DNA of 6,473 bases from Flavobacteriales bacterium UBA6969. Its GTDB lineage: Bacteria > Bacteroidota > Bacteroidia > Flavobacteriales_D > Sanyastnellaceae. The stretch's first letter is position 1. Each line of letters begins with the position of its first letter. The stretch spans positions 1 to 6,473 of the forward strand of contig DJYV01000176.1 of the NCBI GenBank assembly GCA_002448555.1, given 5' to 3'. Of the stretch, positions 1 to 5,664 are shown piece after piece. The translations under genes and the position numbers were made by a program. The notes under the pieces are model-generated. The model saw only the letters and a list, made by a program, of their open reading frames with translations, was not told the origin of the DNA and did not search any database.

Positions 1-905
1 TCATCGATGTCGCCCTCTGCCGAAAGGTTGTTGAGTGTAATCTCAAAGAGCACTTGGATGTTATCCTCTTCGACACGTGCCTCCTCCTTGAACTGCTGAA
101 GCCCTTTGGCAATCATGTCGATGCTGACCTTGGTGACCGGTCGGAAGGAGCCGCGGATGGCGAGGATGTTCTTTTTGTACAGAACATCGGCTGCTTGGCG
201 GTTTCTCCCGTCGGGGGAGAAGATGACCGCATCCGTCATGCCGTTTTTGACCAATTGAAGCGAGAGCAGGCGGTTGTCGACTTCTTCAAAATCGGGCCCG
301 TTCATCTCGATCATATCGATTTCCACCTGATCGCGGTCGAGGTTGTCGTACAGCGACTGCAAGAGCTCCTTCGGCTTTTTGTAGAAGAAGACACACCCGT
401 AAACGAGGTTGACGCCGAGCAAGCCAACGGTTTGGTGCTGCAGCAAGGCATCGCTCTCGTGCAAACGCGCGTGAAGGATGACTTCGTTGGGTTCTTGGTT
501 GGGAGCCGTTTGGAATTTGAGGCCGAACCAGCCGTGGCCTTGGTTGGTCTTGTGGTAATTGATGGTCGCGACCGTATTCGCGAAGGCGAAGAAATGCTTG
601 GAGGGGTGTTCTGCGCGGTCCAGGCGATCCACCATCAATTGGTATTCGTGGGCGAGCATCTTGTGCACGCGGCTTTCGCAGACGTACCGGCCGTTTTTTT
701 CTTCCCCGTAGATGGCATCCGAAAAATCCTTGTCATAGGCTGACATCGCCTTGGCAATGGTGCCTGAAGCACCGCCGGCACGGAAGAAGTGCCGGACCAC
801 CTCTTGGCCTGCTCCGATTTCGGCGAAGGTGCCGTACAGGTCCTGGTTCAGGTTGATGCGGAGAGCTTTCTGTTTGGCAGAGAGGATGACACGGTCGGAA
901 TCCAT
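1..905 (-). CDS. Conserved Bacteroidetes protein of uncertain function (5' part, 3' end off the left edge)
   Basis: The frame is open from an ATG at 905-903 to the left edge: 301 codons plus two bases with no stop, so the protein is C-terminally truncated here. It begins MDSDRVILSAKQKALRINLN. The stretches YGTFAEIGAGQEVVRHFFRA (residues 24-43) and GTIAKAMSAYDKDFSDAIYG (48-67) match my memory of a strongly conserved Bacteroidetes family of roughly 480 residues. Further conserved-looking blocks are QTVGLLGVNLVYG (158-170), EVDNRLLSLQLVKNGMTDAV (208-227) and YKKNILAIRGSFRPVTKV (243-260). There is no signal peptide or membrane segment, so it is probably cytoplasmic. As I recall, database labels for this family are inconsistent, including nicotinate-nucleotide adenylyltransferase and TonB-related names. 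No nucleotidyltransferase HxGH motif is visible in the part present, so I assign no function. The start fits the family N-terminus and lies about 35 bp downstream of a TAnnTTTG element. Confidence 0.88.
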   Translation of the reverse strand, partial: MDSDRVILSAKQKALRINLNQDLYGTFAEIGAGQEVVRHFFRAGGASGTIAKAMSAYDKDFSDAIYGEEKNGRYVCESRVHKMLAHEYQLMVDRLDRAEHPSKHFFAFANTVATINYHKTNQGHGWFGLKFQTAPNQEPNEVILHARLHESDALLQHQTVGLLGVNLVYGCVFFYKKPKELLQSLYDNLDRDQVEIDMIEMNGPDFEEVDNRLLSLQLVKNGMTDAVIFSPDGRNRQAADVLYKKNILAIRGSFRPVTKVSIDMIAKGLQQFKEEARVEEDNIQVLFEITLNNLSAEGDID

Positions 906-939
906 GGCAAATCTGATTTCAGTGTAGGGCCTGTTTCAA

Positions 940-947
940 CAAATGTA
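940..947 (-). promoter_or_regulatory. Bacteroidetes -7 promoter element for the leftmost gene
   Basis: Read on the minus strand this is TACATTTG, an exact match to the Bacteroidetes sigma-70-type -7 consensus TAnnTTTG. Its last base is at 940. The family's usual spacing would put the transcription start near 933-936, giving a leader of about 30 nt before the ATG at 905. I see no TTG-type -33 element at the usual distance upstream. Identification rests on the -7 match plus its position in the only real intergenic gap. Confidence 0.55.
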
Positions 948-963
948 CGAGATGAACAGGGCG

Positions 964-971
964 TACCTTTG
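964..971 (+). promoter_or_regulatory. Bacteroidetes -7 promoter element for the hydrolase/acyltransferase/rarA run
   Basis: TACCTTTG matches TAnnTTTG exactly and ends only 4 bases before the ATG at 976. With the usual -7 geometry, transcription would begin at or within a few bases of that ATG, so the mRNA would be leaderless or nearly so. No convincing -33 TTG is visible upstream. The element would drive the three-gene run 976-3955. Confidence 0.5.
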
Positions 972-975
972 GTTC

Positions 976-1758
976 ATGCAGGTGGAATTCACATTTCTCG
1001 GCACAGGCACCTCGCAAGGCGTGCCCATCATTGGCTGTGACTGTGAAGTTTGTCAGAGTGAAAACCCGCGGGATCAACGGTTGCGAAGTTCCCTGCTGGT
1101 GAAGGCTGGGGGAGCGACGGTGGTCATTGATACCGGGCCGGATTTTCGCCAACAGTGCCTCCGGGCGGGGGTTCAAACCCTCGATGCGGTGGTCTTCACG
1201 CACGAGCACAAGGACCACGTGGCGGGATTGGATGACATTCGTCCGTTCAATTTTCGCAGCCGCAAGGACATGCCGGTCTACGCGACAGAGCGCGTGCAAG
1301 CGGCATTGCACCGGGAATTTAGGTACATTTTTGAAGCGGATTACCCCGGTGTGCCGCGTGTGCAGCTCCACCGCATTGCAGAGGATCCATTTGTCATTGG
1401 CGACGCCACCTGGTGGCCGTTACCGGTAATGCACCACCGGTTGCCCGTCCTGGGGTTTCGGATTGGAGGGTTGGCCTACATCACCGATGCGAACCAGCTG
1501 TCAGAATTGGCGTTAAAGCGCTTGGAAGGGGTGGATGTACTGGTTCTGAATGCCCTTCGTCGGGAGTCACACCTGTCGCATTTCACGCTGGAGGAGGCCT
1601 TGGAGTTGGCTTCAAAAATTGGTGCCCGACAGACCTATTTCACCCACATCAGCCACCAACTGGGCTTCCATGAATCCGTCAATGCGGAGTTGCCGGAAGG
1701 GGTGGCGTTGGCGCACGACGGATTGGTCGGAATTGCCCGCGGAGCCGGGTTGGATTGA
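976..1758 (+). CDS. MBL-fold metallo-hydrolase, PhnP-like
   Basis: A 260-residue metallo-beta-lactamase-fold hydrolase resembling PhnP-type cyclic phosphodiesterases. It opens directly on the first beta strand, FTFLGTGTSQGVPIIGC. A Cys cluster CDCEVC (C21, C23, C26) follows, typical of the structural zinc site in PhnP relatives. Metal-site motifs are IDTGPDFR (D52), the hallmark THEHKDH (H76, H78, D80, H81), H153/H154 in VMHHRLPV, ITDAN (D171) and FTHISH (H224, H227). All expected ligands appear intact, so the enzyme should be active with two metals, probably on a phosphodiester; the exact substrate cannot be read from sequence, and no phosphonate-degradation genes lie nearby. It is probably cytoplasmic, with no signal peptide. 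In-frame ATGs at 943 and 952 would add an unconserved tail and lie upstream of the -7 element, so 976 is preferred. The stop is 18 bp before the acyltransferase ATG. Confidence 0.9.
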   Translation: MQVEFTFLGTGTSQGVPIIGCDCEVCQSENPRDQRLRSSLLVKAGGATVVIDTGPDFRQQCLRAGVQTLDAVVFTHEHKDHVAGLDDIRPFNFRSRKDMPVYATERVQAALHREFRYIFEADYPGVPRVQLHRIAEDPFVIGDATWWPLPVMHHRLPVLGFRIGGLAYITDANQLSELALKRLEGVDVLVLNALRRESHLSHFTLEEALELASKIGARQTYFTHISHQLGFHESVNAELPEGVALAHDGLVGIARGAGLD

Positions 1759-1776
1759 CCTTATTTTCGCACGACC

Positions 1777-2688
1777 ATGGCATTGTTTTTCCTCCGTTCG
1801 TTCTCGCATTTGCCGTTCGCCATACTCCACGCGATCAGCGGGCTGTTGGCGCGGGTGGCCTCGGATGTGGCGGGCTACCGTCGCCCGGTGATTCGGGGCA
1901 ACATCGAACGCAGTTTTCCCGAGCGTTCAGAGGCGGAACACCGGCAGATTGAACGCCTGTATTACCGGCATTTCGCGGACATCACGTTGGAGTCCATCAA
2001 GAACTTCTCGGTTTCCGATGCGGAAGCCCGATCGCGCATGGGGCATGAGCATGTTGAAGTCTTTGAGCCATTTTTTCAGGCCGGTCGGAGTGTGCTCGTC
2101 GCCGGGGGGCATTTCAACAATTGGGAGCTCTATGCCATGACTGCCAATCAAAACGTGCCGCACGACGTCATGGCGGTATACAAGCGCCTGTCCAATAAAA
2201 CCATGGACGAAGCCGTCCGTGAATCGCGTCAACGGTTCGGATTGGAAATGGTGCGCACCGTTGATTCCCAGGCTTGGATGGACGCGCACGTTCAAGGTGA
2301 GCGTCCAAAAGCGGTGGTCATGGGGTTTGATCAAAGCCCAGCCGATCCGGTCAAATCGTGGTGGAATACGTTCCTGCACCAAGAAACAGCGTGGTATTTC
2401 GGATTGGAGAAATGGGCGCGTATGTACGATTTGCCAGTGATTTACGGGCACATCAAGAAGCTCAAGCGTGGCCGCTACGAAACGCATTATGAGCTGGTTA
2501 CCGATGCGCCGAATGCGCTGCCTGAAGGTGCCATCCTGCAACGGTGCATTGATTTGTTGGAAGCGGATATCCGGGAAACGCCTCACCAGTGGTTGTGGTC
2601 GCACAAGCGCTGGAAGCATGCGCGTCCTGAAACGATGCCATTGAACCCGCGTTCTGAATCCGAAAGCAAGTTTAGAGATGATGCATGA
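1777..2688 (+). CDS. Lysophospholipid / lipid A late acyltransferase (LpxL/HtrB family)
   Basis: A 303-residue member of the LpxL/HtrB lipid A acyltransferase family (usual length about 290-310). Family members transfer an acyl chain from acyl-ACP to a lipid A precursor at the cytoplasmic face of the inner membrane. The N-terminus (residues 1-34) is hydrophobic, consistent with a membrane anchor. RGNIERSFPE (40-49) matches the family's N-terminal RxNLxxSFPE region. The catalytic HX4(D/E) motif is GGHFNNWE, with H112 and E117. GFDQSP (183-188) and the C-terminal QWLWSHKRWK (271-280) are also typical of the family. Bacteroidetes lipid A is often under-acylated and these enzymes vary in acceptor, and some relatives act on other lipids such as ornithine lipids, so the exact substrate is uncertain. 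The ATG at 1777 has no Shine-Dalgarno sequence, as usual in this phylum. The 3' end overlaps rarA by 11 bp. Confidence 0.92.
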   Translation: MALFFLRSFSHLPFAILHAISGLLARVASDVAGYRRPVIRGNIERSFPERSEAEHRQIERLYYRHFADITLESIKNFSVSDAEARSRMGHEHVEVFEPFFQAGRSVLVAGGHFNNWELYAMTANQNVPHDVMAVYKRLSNKTMDEAVRESRQRFGLEMVRTVDSQAWMDAHVQGERPKAVVMGFDQSPADPVKSWWNTFLHQETAWYFGLEKWARMYDLPVIYGHIKKLKRGRYETHYELVTDAPNALPEGAILQRCIDLLEADIRETPHQWLWSHKRWKHARPETMPLNPRSESESKFRDDA

Positions 2689-3955
2689 GGTACCCTTAGC
2701 AGAGCGGATGCGTCCGCGGACCTTGGAGGACTACTTGGGACAAGGTCACTTGGTCGGGGAAGACCAGGTACTTCGCCGGTCGGTCGACGGAGGCAACGTG
2801 CCCTCCATGATTTTATGGGGACCACCCGGAGTGGGGAAGACCACCTTGGCGAAGATCATCGCGTCCCAATCGACTCGCCCATTCCATGAACTTTCCGCGG
2901 TCCAGAGCGGCGTGAAGGAAGTCCGTGAAGTCATCGCAAGTGTGAAGCGTTCGGGCATGTTCGGTGGTCGCGCCATCTTGTTCATTGACGAGATTCATCG
3001 GTTCTCAAAATCGCAGCAGGACAGCTTGCTGGGGGCGGTTGAACAGGGGTTGGTCACCCTCATTGGGGCCACCACTGAGAACCCGTCTTTCGAGGTGATT
3101 CCAGCATTAATTAGTCGATGTCAAACCTATGTATTGCAGTCATTTGATGATAATCAACTGAAGCAAATTGTAAACCGAGCCATAGCGGAAGATGAGGCCT
3201 TGAGTATGCGCACGGTAGAAGTCAAAGAGTGGGAGGCTTTGCTGCGTGCGAGCAGCGGTGATGCTCGGCGGTTGCTGAATGCCGTGGAGCTGTTGGTGGG
3301 CTTGTCGACCGAAGATTCGGTGGTCATCGATAATGCGTCCGTTAAGGCGGCCTTGCAATCGTCAACGGTTCGCTTTGACAAAAAAGGGGATGCCCATTAC
3401 GACATTGCTTCCGCTTTGATTAAGAGCATCCGGGGCAGCGATCCGAATGCGGCCGTGTACTATTTGGCCCGCATGTTGACTGGTGGCGAGGATCCCAAGT
3501 TCATTGCGCGGCGCTTGGTTATCGCTGCAGCTGAGGACATCGGCTTGGCCAACCCTACAGCCTTGGTGATGGCCAACGAGACGTTTGCAGCCGTGGAGCG
3601 CATCGGCATGCCCGAGGGACGCATTCCGCTGAGCCAGTGCGTTATTTACTTGGCCACCAGCCCGAAAAGCAATGCGGCGTACGCTGCGATTAACCAAGCG
3701 ATGCAGTTTGTGCAAAAGACAGGCGACCTGCCGGTTCCGCTTCACCTGCGAAATGCGCCCAATCAATTCATGAAGGACCAGGGGTTTGGCAAGGGCTACC
3801 AGTACGACCACGATTCGAATCAAGGAGTCTCGGGCCAGGAGTTTTTGCCTGATTCCATCGCGGGCACTTCTTTTTACACCCCCGGTAACAACGCCAAGGA
3901 GGCAAACATCCGCAAGGCCATGCAGGCCATTTGGAAGGAGAAGTACGGTTTCTGA
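2678..3955 (+). CDS. rarA: Replication-associated recombination protein RarA (MgsA), AAA+ ATPase
   Basis: A full-length 425-residue RarA/MgsA, a clamp-loader-like AAA+ ATPase that works with SSB and DNA ends at stalled replication forks. PLAERMRPRTLEDYLGQGHL (6-25) is the family N-terminus. Walker A is GPPGVGKTT (48-56, K54) and Walker B is LFIDEIHRF (101-109, D104/E105). Sensor 1 is in GATTENPSF (130-138), the arginine finger is at SR 146-147, and sensor 2 is in GDARRLLN (194-201). The C-terminal tetramerisation/MgsA region includes YDIASALIKSIRGSDPNAA (241-259) and GGEDPKFIARRL (269-280). All catalytic residues are present. Translation begins inside the acyltransferase gene at tandem ATGs (2678 and 2681; either is possible), suggesting translational coupling. 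Codons for residues about 143-169 are markedly AT-rich compared with the rest of the gene. The stop is 5 bp from the convergent protease gene. Confidence 0.97.
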   Translation: MMHEVPLAERMRPRTLEDYLGQGHLVGEDQVLRRSVDGGNVPSMILWGPPGVGKTTLAKIIASQSTRPFHELSAVQSGVKEVREVIASVKRSGMFGGRAILFIDEIHRFSKSQQDSLLGAVEQGLVTLIGATTENPSFEVIPALISRCQTYVLQSFDDNQLKQIVNRAIAEDEALSMRTVEVKEWEALLRASSGDARRLLNAVELLVGLSTEDSVVIDNASVKAALQSSTVRFDKKGDAHYDIASALIKSIRGSDPNAAVYYLARMLTGGEDPKFIARRLVIAAAEDIGLANPTALVMANETFAAVERIGMPEGRIPLSQCVIYLATSPKSNAAYAAINQAMQFVQKTGDLPVPLHLRNAPNQFMKDQGFGKGYQYDHDSNQGVSGQEFLPDSIAGTSFYTPGNNAKEANIRKAMQAIWKEKYGF

Positions 3956-3960
3956 GGCGC

Positions 3961-5664
3961 TCAGCGCATGAGGACCCAGCGCCGGCTGACAAGGACTCCG
4001 TCGCCTCCGGTTAATTGAAAAATGTAGGTGCCGTTGGGCGATGAGTCAGCAATTCGGGTGTGCCCTTGGAAGTGGCTTTCCGCTGTCGACCATACGGGCA
4101 CTTTGCCTTCATCGAGCAAATGCCCGCCTGCATCGAACAGCTGCCAGGCCGTTGGAGGCTCGTCTCCGTTGTATAGCCACCGTAAGATTCCGTCGCTGCT
4201 GGGGTTGGGGAAAATCAATGCTTCCGGTGCCGTTTGAGCGGTCCACGTGGCCGCTCCCGCCTCATCGAGCAACTCAAACGCCTTTCGAAAATCGGGAATG
4301 CCGTGCCCCATGCTGTCATTGGGGGCTTCATACAGGTGAGCGGAGGCGGTGATGGCGAAGCGTATTTCTTGAGCGGTTGATGCAGGAAATGCTTGCCACA
4401 AGCAGGCTGCCGCCCCGCACAGAATGGGCGATGAGAAGCTGGTGCCGTTGCCACGGCGAATGGTGGAGTCCGCAAACGGAAAGGCTGCTTGCACGCCCAA
4501 AGCCATGACATCGGGCTTGATGCGGCCGTCTGCCGTTGGGCCCCATCCGCTGAACGCGGCGTGTTGGCCCTCCGCGTCCACGGCGCCGACAGTCAGAATG
4601 CCGTCGGCATCGGCCGGAGCCGTGATGTAGTGCCAGGCCGCTGCTCCGCTGTTTCCCGCGCTCGTGGTGCACAGGATGCCCTTTTGGGCCGCCCATTCCG
4701 CGGCTTGACTGATGCGCGTCGTCGTTCCATTGAGATCGTCGTACACGTGGTTCATGGTGCTGTCGTCAAACAGGCTGTACCCCAATGAGGTATTCATCAG
4801 GTCGACGCCGATGCTGTCCGCGTGTTCGGCAGCAGCGACCCAATAATCTTCTTCGATCAGGTATTCGCTGTAGGCGTCTTCAGTGCGGTACAACACGTAT
4901 GTTGCGTCCGGCGCCGTCCCAATCAACGAATCCTCCAGGTGCCCGGCCATGGTGCCCAAAACGGCCGTTCCGTGGCGGTGGTGCGCAAACAATCCGCCCT
5001 GCGAGTACATGGCGTCGAGGCCTTCTTGAATGCGCCCGTCGTCCCATGCCCGCTGGAAAATCGGTAGGCTTTCCGTGTTTTCAAACCCCGCGTCCAGAAC
5101 GGCGATGGTCATTCCATCTCCCCGAAATCCGAGCCCGTGTAGCCAATCGGCATTGAGCTGTTCAAGCGGTGCCAGCCCGCCGCCGTAGGCCGACCGTTCA
5201 ATGTATTCCCGCACCGGTGGCACTGCACCAGGTTCGCGGACATCGCCGGAAACGTATTGAACGTTTTTCACAGCGGTGACCATGGGCAGTTCGAGCAAGG
5301 TCATGGGGTCAAAGGCCGAGTCGGTTACAGCGATGGTCACGGCATTGAACCACTTGCTTTTTAAGATGACCTTGAATCCGTCCATCGCGTGAAGTGAGTC
5401 GATGTAGGAGGGCGGAATCGGCACATCGTGCGGGGTCACGTCAATGTTTTGCAATGCTCGCCGGTAGATGGCCTTGGGGCTCAAGAAGTCAAAAGGGGTG
5501 TCCACGGTGTAGGGCGTGGCGTGCCCAGCGGGCAATTCTTCCGACAGCTTGCCTTCAAATTGAACCCAGAAGCGGTTGGGCGCAGTTTGGCCATGCACCT
5601 GATCATGCAAACACAGGAGCGACGCGCATGCGATCGTTGCGCAAAGCAACCGGGATGCATTCAT
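3961..5664 (-). CDS. Secreted subtilisin-like serine protease (S8) with T9SS C-terminal sorting domain
   Basis: A 567-residue S8 peptidase precursor. Residues 1-25 look like a Sec signal peptide. Residues about 27-145 form a propeptide (KSKWFNAVTIAVTD, 102-115) of the type that inhibits and chaperones the catalytic domain. The catalytic domain spans about 165-470: Asp in AVLDAGFE (D191), His in HHRHGTAVLGTMAG (H231), oxyanion Asn in SAGNSG (N338) and nucleophile Ser in GTSFSSP (S409). The Asp motif reads DAG rather than the commoner DTG/DSG, but the triad is complete. Residues about 482-567 begin IFPNPSSDG and end NGTYIFQLTGGDGVLVSRRW plus a short basic/hydrophobic tail. This resembles a T9SS type A sorting domain, so the enzyme is predicted to cross the outer membrane and be anchored or released outside. 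The ATG overlaps the upstream MORN gene's stop (ATGA), with an A-rich GAAAAACA just before it. Physiological substrate unknown. Confidence 0.95.
   Translation of the reverse strand: MNASRLLCATIACASLLCLHDQVHGQTAPNRFWVQFEGKLSEELPAGHATPYTVDTPFDFLSPKAIYRRALQNIDVTPHDVPIPPSYIDSLHAMDGFKVILKSKWFNAVTIAVTDSAFDPMTLLELPMVTAVKNVQYVSGDVREPGAVPPVREYIERSAYGGGLAPLEQLNADWLHGLGFRGDGMTIAVLDAGFENTESLPIFQRAWDDGRIQEGLDAMYSQGGLFAHHRHGTAVLGTMAGHLEDSLIGTAPDATYVLYRTEDAYSEYLIEEDYWVAAAEHADSIGVDLMNTSLGYSLFDDSTMNHVYDDLNGTTTRISQAAEWAAQKGILCTTSAGNSGAAAWHYITAPADADGILTVGAVDAEGQHAAFSGWGPTADGRIKPDVMALGVQAAFPFADSTIRRGNGTSFSSPILCGAAACLWQAFPASTAQEIRFAITASAHLYEAPNDSMGHGIPDFRKAFELLDEAGAATWTAQTAPEALIFPNPSSDGILRWLYNGDEPPTAWQLFDAGGHLLDEGKVPVWSTAESHFQGHTRIADSSPNGTYIFQLTGGDGVLVSRRWVLMR
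3964..4221 (-). other. Predicted T9SS type A sorting domain of the S8 protease
   Basis: Encodes residues 482-567. The order matches T9SS C-terminal domains: an entry motif FPNPSSDG, a strand-rich middle (TAWQLFDAGGHLLDEGKV), then NGTYIFQL and a final strand ending in basic/hydrophobic residues. Known examples are removed during outer-membrane translocation. The identification is by motif reading only. Confidence 0.75.
5590..5664 (-). other. Sec signal peptide of the S8 protease
   Basis: Encodes residues 1-25: a short N-region with one Arg, a hydrophobic core LLCATIACASLLCL, and a polar C-region ending VHG before Gln26. Cleavage after Gly25 is the best guess. The Cys residues do not sit in a good lipobox, so a lipoprotein is unlikely. 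Confidence 0.7.

Larger units (their letters stand above)
940..971. repeat. Imperfect inverted repeat formed by the two divergent -7 elements
   Basis: The left arm CAAATGTAC (940-948) and right arm GTACCTTTG (963-971) are inverted copies matching at 8 of 9 positions, separated by 14 bp. Arm centres are 23 bp apart, close to two helical turns. The arms contain the two opposing TAnnTTTG elements, each extended by a shared GTAC. It may be simply two back-to-back promoters, or also an operator for a dimeric regulator; the sequence alone does not decide. Confidence 0.5.

Noticed and set aside
54..743. A 229-codon plus-strand open frame
   Set aside because: It is the antisense shadow of the conserved minus-strand gene 1-905, whose protein has recognisable conserved blocks; this translation has none.
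943..975. Upstream in-frame starts (943, 952) for the hydrolase
   Set aside because: They add residues not typical of the family, and the segment contains the -7 element, so it would not be on the predicted transcript.
919..1371. A 150-codon minus-strand open frame overlapping the hydrolase
   Set aside because: It is the shadow of the MBL-fold gene, whose metal-binding motifs are complete on the plus strand.
1762..1769. Near -7 element TATTTTCG before the acyltransferase
   Set aside because: It has one mismatch to TAnnTTTG in a critical position and sits in an 18-bp gap within an apparent operon; too weak to call.
3122..3129. Exact TAGGTTTG (TAnnTTTG) on the minus strand inside rarA
   Set aside because: It is inside a coding region with no gene start downstream on that strand, and about this many matches are expected by chance in a window of this size.
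3957..3967. GCGCTCAGCGC dyad as a bidirectional terminator
   Set aside because: The stem is 4-5 bp with a 1-3 base loop and there is no U-tract on either strand, so it is not called as a terminator.
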